46,347 bases of DNA, taken from positions 1-46,347 of the forward strand of contig DVOS01000056.1 of NCBI GenBank assembly GCA_018713435.1, read 5' to 3'. The notes under the pieces were generated by a model, which did no database searches, was not told the DNA's origin, and was given only the letters and a program-made list of their open reading frames with translations. Both the position numbers and the translations under genes were made by a program. The DNA comes from Candidatus Merdiplasma excrementigallinarum. Its GTDB lineage: Bacteria; Bacillota; Clostridia; Lachnospirales; Lachnospiraceae. This document shows positions 23,878 to 32,870 of the stretch, piece by piece. Numbering within the stretch: the first letter of the stretch is position 1; every line of letters begins with the position of its first letter.

Positions 23878-26022
23878 ATGGGTAAATCCCTGTACATAGC
23901 GGAAAAACCCAGCGTGGCCATGGAGTTTGCCAAAGCTCTCAAGGAGCCTATGACCCGGCATGACGGATACCAGGAATCCGAACATGCGGTGGTAACCTGG
24001 TGCGTGGGCCATCTGGTGACCATGAGCTACCCTGAAGTTTACGATGAAAAATACAAAAGATGGAGTCTGAGCACACTGCCCTTTATTCCGGATGAGTTTC
24101 TCTATGAGGTGATCCCCTCTGTGAAGAAGCAATTCCAGATTGTAAAAGGGCTTTTAAACCGTCCGGATGTAGACATTATCTATGTCTGTACGGATTCCGG
24201 GCGGGAAGGAGAATATATCTACCGGCTGGTGGCCCAGATGGCGGGTGTGAAAGATAAAATTCAGAAAAGGGTCTGGATTGATTCTCAGACAGAGGAGGAA
24301 ATTCTCAGAGGGATCCGGACAGCCAAGGATCTTTCCGAGTACGACAATCTTTCCGCCTCCGCTTATCTGCGGGCAAAGGAAGACTATCTGATGGGGATTA
24401 ATTTTTCCCGGCTTCTGACCCTGAAATACGGAAATGCCGTCTCAGGCTATCTGGGGGAGCGGTACTGCGTTATTTCCGTGGGAAGGGTGATGACCTGCGT
24501 GCTGGGCATGATTGTCCGGCGGGAACGGGAGATCCGGCAGTTTGTCAAAACGCCGTTTTACCGGGTTTTGAATAGACTTTTCTGGGGCGGGAAAGAATTT
24601 GAAGGAGAATTCCGGGCTGTGGAAGGCTCCGCTTACTATCTGTCCCCCAGACTTTATAAAGAAAACGGATTTAAGGAAAAAAAGGATGCCCTGGAGCTGA
24701 AAGAAAAGCTGGAGAGGATACAGCCTCCTGAGGCCAGGGTATGTTCCATCGAGCGGAAGAAAGAAAAGAAAAATCCGCCGCTGCTCTACAATCTGGCGGA
24801 ACTGCAGAACGACTGCTCCCGGATGTTTAAGATCAGCCCGGACGAAACGCTGCGGATTGTCCAGGAGCTGTATGAAAAGAAGCTGGTGACCTACCCCAGA
24901 ACGGATGCCAGGGTACTTTCCACCGCAGTGGCCAGGGAGATACAGAAGAATATCAGAGGACTGCAGAATTTCGGGCCGGCAGGCGATTTTGTCCGGGAGA
25001 TACTGGAGAAAGAAATGTTCCGGGGCATTGAAAAGACCCGGTATGTGAATGATAAGCAGATTACGGACCATTACGCCATTATCCCCACAGGCCAGGGGCT
25101 GGGAGCCCTGGGAGGCCTGAAAGGGCATGGATACGGCGTTTACGCGCTGGTGGTGCGCCGGTTCCTGGGCATTTTTTATCCGCCGGCGGTGTTCCAGAAG
25201 GTCAGCCTTGTGACAGCCATGGGACCGGAAGAGCAGGAGGAAAAATTTTTCACTTCCTTCCGTGTGCTGCTGGAGGAAGGATACCTGAAAGTTGCCCAAA
25301 ACCAGGGAGAAAAAAAGAGCCGGGGTGAAGATCCTGAGCGGGAGAGGGAATCTTCCGGAGAGGAGAACCAAAATCCGGAAGAAACCCGGGATATGGGCTG
25401 GGACGCTTCTTCTCTGGAAGCGTTTAGCCATCTGAGAAAGGGAAGCCGGATACCGGTAAAGGGGCTTGCGATCCGGGAAGGAGAGACCTCTCCCCCGAAG
25501 CGGTACAATTCAGGCTCCATGATCCTGGCCATGGAAAATGCGGGACAGCTGATTGAGGACGAGGAGCTGCGCTCCCAGATTAAAAGCTGCGGGATCGGCA
25601 CCAGCGCTACCCGGGCCGAGATTTTAAAGAAACTGGTGGCAAATAAATATATTGCCCTGAATAAAAAGACCCAGGTGCTGACCCCCACCCTGATGGGAGA
25701 GATGATTTATGACGTGGTGTATCTGTCCATCCGCTCCCTGCTGAACCCAGAATTGACGGCCAGCTGGGAAAAAGGACTGAACTATGTGGCGGAGGGAACC
25801 ATTACCTCCGAGGAATATATGGAAAAACTGGACCATTTTATTGTGTCCCGCACCCAGGGGGTGCTGAACCAGAATCAACAGTGGAACCTGCGCCAGCTTT
25901 TTGACGCGGACGCCGTCTTTTACAGGAAAACTTCGGCGGCGGAAAGGAAACCGGGCGGGAAGAAACCCGCTGCGGGCACAGAAAAGAAAGAGAAGAAGGA
26001 GACGGTAAAAAATGGAAAATAA
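23878..26022 (+). CDS. topB: Type IA DNA topoisomerase (topoisomerase III)
   Basis: Cuts one DNA strand and passes another through, relaxing or decatenating DNA. The 714-residue protein has the N-terminal TOPRIM domain (SLYIAEKPSVA; DSGREGEYIYR as the acidic motif) and the catalytic Tyr in LVTYPRTDARVLS. SVGRVMTCVLGMIVRRE and GIGTSATRAEI are also typical. About residues 480-510 form a charged insertion. The C-terminus ends in a Lys-rich tail rather than zinc fingers. The start has GGAGG 6 bases upstream. It overlaps the next gene by 11 bases and begins a topoisomerase cluster with parE and parC. Confidence 0.93.
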   Translation: MGKSLYIAEKPSVAMEFAKALKEPMTRHDGYQESEHAVVTWCVGHLVTMSYPEVYDEKYKRWSLSTLPFIPDEFLYEVIPSVKKQFQIVKGLLNRPDVDIIYVCTDSGREGEYIYRLVAQMAGVKDKIQKRVWIDSQTEEEILRGIRTAKDLSEYDNLSASAYLRAKEDYLMGINFSRLLTLKYGNAVSGYLGERYCVISVGRVMTCVLGMIVRREREIRQFVKTPFYRVLNRLFWGGKEFEGEFRAVEGSAYYLSPRLYKENGFKEKKDALELKEKLERIQPPEARVCSIERKKEKKNPPLLYNLAELQNDCSRMFKISPDETLRIVQELYEKKLVTYPRTDARVLSTAVAREIQKNIRGLQNFGPAGDFVREILEKEMFRGIEKTRYVNDKQITDHYAIIPTGQGLGALGGLKGHGYGVYALVVRRFLGIFYPPAVFQKVSLVTAMGPEEQEEKFFTSFRVLLEEGYLKVAQNQGEKKSRGEDPERERESSGEENQNPEETRDMGWDASSLEAFSHLRKGSRIPVKGLAIREGETSPPKRYNSGSMILAMENAGQLIEDEELRSQIKSCGIGTSATRAEILKKLVANKYIALNKKTQVLTPTLMGEMIYDVVYLSIRSLLNPELTASWEKGLNYVAEGTITSEEYMEKLDHFIVSRTQGVLNQNQQWNLRQLFDADAVFYRKTSAAERKPGGKKPAAGTEKKEKKETVKNGK

Positions 26023-26689
26023 GATGGAAACCTGCAGAATTGAAAACTTATACAATCTGAATGAGACAATCGCGAAAGATCTTTTTGAGGGAGCGGTTTA
26101 TCCCTGGGAGCTTCTGCCGAAAATCGGCGCCTTTATTCTGGAGCTGGGCGCTTCCCTGGACCCTGCGGAATATGAGAAGCGGGGAGAAGATGTGTGGGTG
26201 GCAAAGAGCGCTTCTGTAGCGCCCACCGCCTATATCCACGGGCCGGCTATTATCGGAAAAGAGGCCGAGGTACGCCACTGCGCTTTCATCCGGGGAAACG
26301 CTATTGTGGGCGAAGGGGCTGTAGTGGGAAATTCCACGGAACTGAAGAACGTGATTCTGTTTAATAAAGTACAGGTACCCCATTATAATTATGTGGGGGA
26401 TTCCATTCTGGGCTACAAGGCCCATATGGGCGCCGGCTCCATTACTTCCAATGTGAAATCCGATAAAACCCTGGTGATTGTCAAGGACGGGGAGCGGCGC
26501 TATGAGACCGGACTGAAGAAATTCGGCGCTATGCTGGGAGACCAAGTGGAAGTGGGCTGCGGATCTGTGCTGAATCCCGGTACGGTAGTGGGTCCCTGCA
26601 CAAATATTTACCCTCTCTCCTCCGTGAGAGAAGTGGTGCCTGCCCGTTCCATCTATAAAAAGAGGGGAGAAGTGGCGGAAAAGTATTGA
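26012..26689 (+). CDS. Hexapeptide-repeat protein, GlmU C-terminal-like
   Basis: A 225-residue protein with a short N-terminal alpha-helical region and a left-handed beta-helix built from hexapeptide repeats (about residues 65-210: IIGKEAEVRHCAFIRG, IVGEGAVVGNS, HMGAGSITSN, GCGSVLNPGTVVGP). It resembles the acetyltransferase half of GlmU or a sugar nucleotidyltransferase tail, but the N-terminal nucleotidyltransferase domain is absent. It is often annotated as UDP-N-acetylglucosamine pyrophosphorylase in related genomes; on this evidence a pyrophosphorylase activity is unlikely. Start at 26012 overlaps the end of topB; a second ATG is at 26024. Its place between topB and parE is unexplained. 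Confidence 0.85.
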   Translation: MENKMETCRIENLYNLNETIAKDLFEGAVYPWELLPKIGAFILELGASLDPAEYEKRGEDVWVAKSASVAPTAYIHGPAIIGKEAEVRHCAFIRGNAIVGEGAVVGNSTELKNVILFNKVQVPHYNYVGDSILGYKAHMGAGSITSNVKSDKTLVIVKDGERRYETGLKKFGAMLGDQVEVGCGSVLNPGTVVGPCTNIYPLSSVREVVPARSIYKKRGEVAEKY

Positions 26690-26713
26690 TCACTGAGAAA
26701 GGTTGGTTTTTCA

Positions 26714-28636
26714 ATGGCAAACAGCAAGAATTATGACGCCAGCAGCATTACGGTCCTGGAGGGGCTGGAGGCAGTTCGCAAACGGCCGGGCATGTATATC
26801 GGCAGCACCTCCCGGAAGGGACTGAATCATCTGGTTTACGAGATCGTGGATAATTCCGTGGATGAACATCTGGCGGGCTACTGCGACCATATTTCCGTGA
26901 TTCTGGAAAAGGACGGATCGGCTACCGTGGAAGACAACGGCCGGGGTATCCCTGTGGGAATGCACGAAAAGGGAATGTCGGCGGAGCGTCTGGTTTTTAC
27001 CACCCTCCATGCGGGCGGAAAGTTTGACAGCTCCGTGTATAAAACCAGCGGAGGCCTTCACGGCGTGGGCTCCTCCGTGGTGAACGCCCTGTCCCAGTGG
27101 CTGGATATTCAGGTATTTCGGGACGGACAGATCTATCATGACCGGTATGAGCGGGGAAATCCTGTGATTCCTCTGGAGAAGGGACTTCTGCCGGTGATAG
27201 GAAAAACCAAAAAGACGGGCACGAAGATCAGCTTTCTGCCGGATGAGGAGATTTTTGAGGTAACCCGGTTTTCCGCTACTGAGATCAAAAGCCGCCTTCA
27301 TGAAACCGCCTATCTGAATCCGGAGCTGACGATTCTGTTTGAGGACCGCCGGGAGGGAAAAGAGGAGACGGTACAATTTCATGAGCCGGAGGGAATCCTG
27401 GGTTTTATCCGGGATCTGAACAAAAACAAGGAAGCTGTCTGCGATCCGGTTTATTTTAAGGGAGAGTCGGACGGCATCACGGTGGAATGCGCTCTCCAGT
27501 ATGTGAATGAGTTCCATGAGAACGTGCTGGGCTTCTGCAATAACATCTATAACGCGGAGGGAGGCACCCATCTGACCGGTTTTAAATCCACCTTCACCCA
27601 GGTGATGAATACTTATGCCAGAGAGCTGGGAATCCTGAAAGAGAAGGATCCCAATTTTACCGGGGCGGACATCCGCAACGGACTGACGGCAGTGATTTCT
27701 GTGCGTCATCCGGATCCCAGCTTTGAAGGCCAGACCAAGACAAAGCTGGACAACCAGGACGCGGCCAAGGCGGTGGGAAAGGTAACCGGCGAAGAGGTAG
27801 TGCTGTACTTTGACAAAAATCTGGATTCGCTGAAAGCAGTGCTTTCCTGCGCGGAAAAAGCTGCCAAAATCCGTAAGACGGAGGAAAAGGCCAAAACCAA
27901 TATGCTGACGAAGCAGAAATATTCCTTTGACAGCAACGGGAAGCTGGCCAACTGTGAGAGCCGGGATCCTTCCAAATGCGAGATATTCATCGTGGAGGGA
28001 GATTCCGCCGGAGGCTCCGCAAAGACTGCCAGAAACCGGAATTACCAGGCCATCCTTCCTATCCGGGGAAAAATCCTGAATGTGGAAAAGGCCAGCATTG
28101 ACAAGGTGCTGGCCAACGCGGAGATCAAGACTATGATCAACTCCTTTGGCTGCGGCTTCTCGGAAGGATACGGGAATGATTTTGACATCAGCAAGCTGCG
28201 GTACGATAAGATTATTATTATGGCGGATGCGGATGTGGACGGCGCCCATATCTGCACCCTTCTGCTCACTCTGTTTTACCGCTTTATGCCGGAGCTGATT
28301 TATGAGGGCCATGTTTATATCGCCATGCCGCCCCTGTATAAGGCGATTCCTGCCAGAGGCGAGGAGGAATATCTGTATGATGACGACGCCCTGCGCCGAT
28401 ACAGGAAAAGACATAAGACGCCTTTTACCCTGCAGCGGTACAAGGGCCTGGGTGAGATGGACGCGGAACAGCTCTGGGAGACCACACTGAACCCGGAGAC
28501 AAGAACCCTGAAGCGGGTGGAGATTGAGGACGCCCGCATGGCCTCCGACGTGACGGAGATGCTGATGGGGAACGACGTGCCGCCCCGGAAGGCCTTTATC
28601 TATGAGCATGCGAAAGAAGCGCTGCTTGATGTGTAA
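26714..28636 (+). CDS. parE: Type IIA topoisomerase B subunit (topoisomerase IV ParE / GyrB paralogue)
   Basis: ATPase subunit of a type II topoisomerase that would act with the next gene. The 640-residue protein has the GHKL ATPase domain (EIVDNSVDE, VEDNGRGIPVG, GGLHGVGSSVVNALS), the transducer with the QTKTKLDN K-loop, and the TOPRIM part (IVEGDSAGGSAKTA, DADVDGAHI). The TOPRIM stretch PIRGKILNVEKA looks GyrB-like. I call it ParE because it sits in front of a ParC-type A subunit away from dnaA; a separate gyrBA pair is expected elsewhere in the genome. The gene starts 24 bases after the hexapeptide gene and 18 bases before parC. Confidence 0.85.
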   Translation: MANSKNYDASSITVLEGLEAVRKRPGMYIGSTSRKGLNHLVYEIVDNSVDEHLAGYCDHISVILEKDGSATVEDNGRGIPVGMHEKGMSAERLVFTTLHAGGKFDSSVYKTSGGLHGVGSSVVNALSQWLDIQVFRDGQIYHDRYERGNPVIPLEKGLLPVIGKTKKTGTKISFLPDEEIFEVTRFSATEIKSRLHETAYLNPELTILFEDRREGKEETVQFHEPEGILGFIRDLNKNKEAVCDPVYFKGESDGITVECALQYVNEFHENVLGFCNNIYNAEGGTHLTGFKSTFTQVMNTYARELGILKEKDPNFTGADIRNGLTAVISVRHPDPSFEGQTKTKLDNQDAAKAVGKVTGEEVVLYFDKNLDSLKAVLSCAEKAAKIRKTEEKAKTNMLTKQKYSFDSNGKLANCESRDPSKCEIFIVEGDSAGGSAKTARNRNYQAILPIRGKILNVEKASIDKVLANAEIKTMINSFGCGFSEGYGNDFDISKLRYDKIIIMADADVDGAHICTLLLTLFYRFMPELIYEGHVYIAMPPLYKAIPARGEEEYLYDDDALRRYRKRHKTPFTLQRYKGLGEMDAEQLWETTLNPETRTLKRVEIEDARMASDVTEMLMGNDVPPRKAFIYEHAKEALLDV

Positions 28637-28654
28637 GAAAGAGGAGTTTAAAAG

Positions 28655-30892
28655 ATGGAAGGACAGATTATCAGGACAGAGTATTCTGACATCATGCAGA
28701 AATCATATATCGATTATGCCATGAGCGTAATCGTCTCCCGGGCACTGCCGGATGTGCGGGACGGACTGAAGCCGGTGCAGAGGCGCACGCTCTATGATAT
28801 GTATGAACTGGGGATCCGGTATGACCGGCCTTACCGAAAGAGCGCCCGTATCGTGGGAGATACCATGGGTAAATACCATCCCCACGGAGACAGTTCCATT
28901 TACGGGGCCCTGGTGGTGCTGGCCCAGGATTTCAAGATGGGAGTGCCCCTGGTGGACGGCCACGGCAATTTCGGATCCATCGAGGGGGACGGGGCCGCGG
29001 CCATGCGTTATACGGAAGCCCGGCTGCAGAAAATCACCCAGGAGGTATTCCTCTCCGATATGGACAAGGGCGTGGTGGAGTTTGTGCCAAACTTTGACGA
29101 GACGGAAAAGGAGCCGGAGGTGCTGCCGGCCCGCATTCCCAATCTTCTGGTAAACGGATCGGAAGGGATTGCTGTGGGCATGGTGACCAGCATTCCGCCC
29201 CACAATCTGGGAGAGGTGATCGACGCGGTGATCGCCCTGATACAGGATGACCAGATCAGCGACGACCGTCTCCTGGACTATATCCAGGGGCCGGATTTTC
29301 CGACCGGCGGCATTGTGGTGAACAAAGATGAACTGCGGGAGATTTACCGTACCGGAACCGGGAAAATTAAGATCCGGGGCCGGGTGGAGGTGGAACAGGT
29401 CAAGGGGGGAAGAGAACGTCTGGTGATTACGGAGATCCCCTATACCATGCTGGGGGCCAATATCGGAAAATTTTTAAACGACGTGGCCGCTCTGGCGGAG
29501 ATAAAAAAAACCACGGATATTGTGGACATCTCCAATCAGTCTTCCAAAGAAGGAATCCGCATCGTGCTGGAATTGAAAAAAGGGGCCGATACGGAATACC
29601 TGAAAAATCTTCTTTATAAAAAAACCCGGCTGGAGGATACTTTCGGCGTCAATATGCTGGCCGTGGCGGACGGCAAACCGGAGACCTTAAGCCTGCGGGG
29701 CATTCTGGAACACCATATTGAGTTCCAGTTTGATATTGCCACCAAAAAATATCAGACGCTGCTGGATAAGGAACTTCACAAAAAGGAGATCCAGGAGGGC
29801 CTGATCCGGGCCTGCGACGTCATCGACCTGATTATCGAGATTCTGCGGGGCAGCAAAAGTCAGAAGCAGGTGAAGGACTGCCTGGTAAACGGGGTGACGG
29901 AAGGGATTGCCTTCAAAACAGCCAAATCAAAGAAGATGGCGGCAAAGCTGAAATTTACGGAAGCCCAGGCCGCAGCCATTCTGGAGATGCGGCTGTACAA
30001 GCTTATCGGGCTGGAAATCGAGGCTCTTATGGAGGAGCACAAGCAGACCCTTGCCAATATTGAGCGGTACAGCGATATTCTGAACAACTATGATTCCATG
30101 GCAAAGGTGATTACAGATGAGCTGAAGGCCTATAAGAAAGAATTTGCCCGCCCCAGAAGAACCTCCGTGGAAAACGCGGCGCAGGTCGTTCTGGAAGAAA
30201 AAGAGGCGGAAGAGATGCCGGTGGTGTTCCTGATGGACCGGTTCGGATATGCCAGGACCATAGACGAGTCCGTGTATGAGAGAAACAAGGAGGCGGCGGA
30301 TTCGGAAAGCCGGGTGGTCATCCACTGTATGAACACCGGCAGAATCAGCGTCTTTACCGACACGGGCAAACAGCATCTTCTGAAAGCGGCGGACGTTCCC
30401 TACGGGAAATTCCGGGACAAGGGAACGCCTATCGACAACCTGTGCAATTATAACAGCGCGGAGGAGAGCGTTGTGGCGGTGATGCCGCTGGAGAAGGTGA
30501 AAGAATCCTGTCTGGTATTTGTGACGCAGCAGGGAAGCGTAAAGCGGGTGCAGGGAGCGGAATTCGATGTGTCAAAACGGACCATCGCGGCCACCAAGCT
30601 GGCATCCGGTGACCGGGTGGCAGCGGTGGAGACCGCTGCCGATCAGGACCATCTTGTGCTGCAGACAAAACATGATTATTTGCTCCGCTTCCCCCTGGAA
30701 GAGGTGCCGGTTCAGAAAAAGGCTGCCATGGGAGTGCGGGGAATCCGTCTCTCTTCCGGCGACCTGGTGGGGGCCGCCTACATCCTGGAGCCGGAACACA
30801 GCCTGCAGGCGGAGGCCGGAGGCCGGATGGTAAGCCTGAACCGTTTAAAGGTCAGCGGAAGAGACGGAAAAGGAACAAAAGTCAGGGGCTGA
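28655..30892 (+). CDS. parC: Type IIA topoisomerase A subunit (topoisomerase IV ParC)
   Basis: DNA-cleaving subunit of topoisomerase IV, which separates linked daughter chromosomes. The 745-residue protein has the winged-helix cleavage domain with catalytic Tyr119 in AMRYTEARL, the coiled-coil tower, and a short C-terminal pinwheel. The GyrA box (QRRGGKG) is absent; the closest stretch is QKKAAMGVRG, which argues for ParC rather than GyrA. In the quinolone region HPHGDSSIYG, Ser80 is present but residue 84 is Gly where Glu or Asp is usual. GAGGAG lies about 8 bases before the start. It ends the topoisomerase operon. Confidence 0.87.
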   Translation: MEGQIIRTEYSDIMQKSYIDYAMSVIVSRALPDVRDGLKPVQRRTLYDMYELGIRYDRPYRKSARIVGDTMGKYHPHGDSSIYGALVVLAQDFKMGVPLVDGHGNFGSIEGDGAAAMRYTEARLQKITQEVFLSDMDKGVVEFVPNFDETEKEPEVLPARIPNLLVNGSEGIAVGMVTSIPPHNLGEVIDAVIALIQDDQISDDRLLDYIQGPDFPTGGIVVNKDELREIYRTGTGKIKIRGRVEVEQVKGGRERLVITEIPYTMLGANIGKFLNDVAALAEIKKTTDIVDISNQSSKEGIRIVLELKKGADTEYLKNLLYKKTRLEDTFGVNMLAVADGKPETLSLRGILEHHIEFQFDIATKKYQTLLDKELHKKEIQEGLIRACDVIDLIIEILRGSKSQKQVKDCLVNGVTEGIAFKTAKSKKMAAKLKFTEAQAAAILEMRLYKLIGLEIEALMEEHKQTLANIERYSDILNNYDSMAKVITDELKAYKKEFARPRRTSVENAAQVVLEEKEAEEMPVVFLMDRFGYARTIDESVYERNKEAADSESRVVIHCMNTGRISVFTDTGKQHLLKAADVPYGKFRDKGTPIDNLCNYNSAEESVVAVMPLEKVKESCLVFVTQQGSVKRVQGAEFDVSKRTIAATKLASGDRVAAVETAADQDHLVLQTKHDYLLRFPLEEVPVQKKAAMGVRGIRLSSGDLVGAAYILEPEHSLQAEAGGRMVSLNRLKVSGRDGKGTKVRG

Positions 30893-30908
30893 TACGGCTA
30901 TAATCATA

Positions 30909-30937
30909 TTGACACAGACCTGCCGGCAGGGTATAGT
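30909..30937 (+). promoter_or_regulatory. Promoter of the secreted duplicated protein
   Basis: TTGACA (30909-30914), 17-base spacer and TATAGT (30932-30937), a near-consensus sigma-A promoter 17 bases after parC. The spacer contains the palindrome CCTGCCGGCAGG. Confidence 0.78.
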
Positions 30938-31002
30938 GAAAAGGGGAAGAGATGAACCATATTTTCCCGGATTTTATGATCTTTAAGGAGAAGGAGAAGC
31001 GT

Positions 31003-32223
31003 ATGAAAAGACACAGTAAATGGATGAGATGGGGAGTGCTGACAGCAGCCTGCGCCATGATGGCGGCAGCGCCTGCCATGGGAGAAGAGGCAACAGAGGC
31101 CGCATCGGCGGAACAGACGGCAGACCTTGCCAGTGTGGGGGAGCAGACCGTCCTGTCTGATACTCTGTATGATTTTCAGATCCAGATTGACGGAACGGTT
31201 TATCAGTTCCCCATGTCCTACGAAGCCTTTAAAGCAAACGGCTGGGAGATGGATACCGATTACACCGGCAGCGAAGAGGACGAGATTGAGCCCAACCAGT
31301 ACGGCATCTATTACTTTTCCAAAGACGATGTAACATGTACGGCCTATGTGCTTAACCTGGGGATCAACAATCTGCCCGCTTCCCAGTGCCTGGTGGGCGG
31401 CATCTCCATTGACGGGTTCGACTGGGATGTAAACACAGGTGAAATCCTGATGGCCGGCGGCATTCAGAGAGGCGTATCCACCCTGGAGGATATCCAGACG
31501 GCTTACGGAACGCCCACCGATACCTATGAGGGAGATACGTACACGGCTCTCACCTATCAGAAAGACAGCTTCTGCGATGTGCGGCTGACTGTGGGCACGG
31601 AGAGCGGCGTTCTGGAAGATATTGAAATGCAGAATTTTGTAGCGCCGGAGGGCTTTGACGCAGGCGAGGCCAGCGACGAGGTGCCGGAAGAGATCGCGGC
31701 GTACCAGGCTCCCGCGGAGCTGGGAGACGATCTGCTCTCCTATACGGTGGAACTGGACGGCAGCCTTTATCAGCTGCCCTGCCCGGTGAGCGCCCTGCTG
31801 GAAAACGGCTGGACGATTGATGAGAACAACAGCGACCAGGTGATCAGCGCCGGATCCTTTGGCTGGGTTGCCCTGGTGAAGGAAGGCTTCAGCTTCAGCG
31901 AGATGGTAAGCAATGACGCTGCCTATGCCACCAGCCCGGAAAACTGCTGGATGGAAACCCTGAGCGCCGGCGATTACGGCATGGAGGCGGAGATGAATCT
32001 CCCCGGCGGCTATACCATCGGCATGTCAGAGGATGATCTGATCGCCGCGCTGGAGGCGGACGGCATCGCCTATGAAGTAGAGGACAGCGGAAGCTACCGG
32101 TATTACGGGGCAGGCGAAGACAGCTGGAACATGGTTACCTTCTATGTATACAAGGATGCTACCAGCGATATCCATCCCCTGGATACGGTCTATAAGATTG
32201 AGGTTTCCAGAGAAAACCAGTAA
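31003..32223 (+). CDS. Secreted protein with two similar halves, function unknown
   Basis: A 406-residue protein with a signal peptide (MKRHSKWMRW, then a hydrophobic Ala-rich core to about residue 28). The mature part has an Ala/Glu-rich linker and two related modules of about 150 residues. Each begins with a beta-hairpin containing an LDG or IDG turn followed by YQ and Pro (IDGTVYQFPMSYEAFKANGW; LDGSLYQLPCPVSALLENGW). Each also contains a helix that looks like a sequence-threshold or GMSEDDL-type turn. It is rich in acidic residues. I chose the ATG at 31003 because AAGGAGAAG precedes it. I do not recognise a named family; such proteins are common and poorly studied in Lachnospiraceae. Confidence 0.75.
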   Translation: MKRHSKWMRWGVLTAACAMMAAAPAMGEEATEAASAEQTADLASVGEQTVLSDTLYDFQIQIDGTVYQFPMSYEAFKANGWEMDTDYTGSEEDEIEPNQYGIYYFSKDDVTCTAYVLNLGINNLPASQCLVGGISIDGFDWDVNTGEILMAGGIQRGVSTLEDIQTAYGTPTDTYEGDTYTALTYQKDSFCDVRLTVGTESGVLEDIEMQNFVAPEGFDAGEASDEVPEEIAAYQAPAELGDDLLSYTVELDGSLYQLPCPVSALLENGWTIDENNSDQVISAGSFGWVALVKEGFSFSEMVSNDAAYATSPENCWMETLSAGDYGMEAEMNLPGGYTIGMSEDDLIAALEADGIAYEVEDSGSYRYYGAGEDSWNMVTFYVYKDATSDIHPLDTVYKIEVSRENQ

Positions 32224-32271
32224 AAAAGCGGTAAATCCCTGGTAAAATTGGAAAAAATTCCGATTTTCCCC

Positions 32272-32300
32272 TTGCATTTTTCTTCGCAAGGTGCTACAAT
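32272..32300 (+). promoter_or_regulatory. Promoter of the rimP-nusA-infB operon
   Basis: TTGCAT (32272-32277), 17-base spacer and TACAAT (32295-32300), followed by a leader hairpin and then rimP. Confidence 0.7.
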
Positions 32301-32326
32301 CTGTAACGATGAATAGGTAACTGGCA

Positions 32327-32356
32327 GAAGAACGGGTGATGAACCCGTTCTTCTTT
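32327..32356 (+). promoter_or_regulatory. Leader hairpin upstream of rimP, possible attenuator
   Basis: GAAGAACGGGT (32327-32337) pairs perfectly with ACCCGTTCTTC (32343-32353), followed by TTTCG. It lies in the transcribed leader between the promoter and rimP, where partial termination could regulate the whole operon. NusA, encoded next, could act on it; this is inference. Confidence 0.6.
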
Positions 32357-32387
32357 CGTGTATGACCGAGAAAACGGAGGAATGCAA

Positions 32388-32855
32388 ATGAGCAAAAGGG
32401 AAACCTATGAACAGAAGACGGAAGAGCTGCTTCTGCCCATCATGAACGAATTCCGGTTTGAACTGGTTGACGTGGAATACGTGAAAGAGGGAAGCAACTG
32501 GTACCTGAGGGCTTACATTGATAAGCCGGGAGGCATTACGGTGGACGACTGCGAGGCTGTCAGCCGCCGGCTCAGCGATCTGCTGGATGAAGAGGACTTT
32601 ATAGATGACGCCTATATTCTGGAAGTAAGTTCCCCGGGACTTGGCAGGCCTCTGAAAAAAGACAAGGATTTTGCCAGAAGCATAGGGGAAGAGGTGGAAA
32701 TCAGGACATTCCGCCCTGTGGACCATGAAAGGGAATTTACCGGTGTTCTGAAGGATTTTGATAAGAACAGACTGGTAATTGAACTGGAGGACCATGAGAT
32801 TATGGAATTTGCGAGAGACAATATTGCTCTTGTCCGTCTCTCGTTTGATTTTTAA
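32388..32855 (+). CDS. rimP: Ribosome maturation factor RimP
   Basis: Needed for maturation of the 30S ribosomal subunit. The protein is 155 residues from the chosen ATG at 32388 (GGAGG 8 bases upstream); ATG 32382 is a less well spaced alternative. The family core is visible: FELVDVEYVKEG, LRAYIDKPGGITVDDCE and LEVSSPGLGRPLKKDKDF, then an SH3-like C-terminal domain. It is the first gene of the rimP-nusA-infB operon, an arrangement conserved across bacteria. Confidence 0.95.
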   Translation: MSKRETYEQKTEELLLPIMNEFRFELVDVEYVKEGSNWYLRAYIDKPGGITVDDCEAVSRRLSDLLDEEDFIDDAYILEVSSPGLGRPLKKDKDFARSIGEEVEIRTFRPVDHEREFTGVLKDFDKNRLVIELEDHEIMEFARDNIALVRLSFDF

Positions 32856-32870
32856 GGAGGAAGTGGGAAG

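Noticed and set aside
26711-28609. Long minus-strand open frame (632 codons) opposite parE.
   Set aside because: Composition is His/Gln/Leu-rich as expected from the antisense of a high-GC gene; no domain or start signal.
26714-30892. The parE/parC pair as the primary gyrase (gyrB/gyrA).
   Set aside because: No GyrA box is present in the A subunit, and the genes are not near dnaA/recF; topoisomerase IV or a second set fits better.
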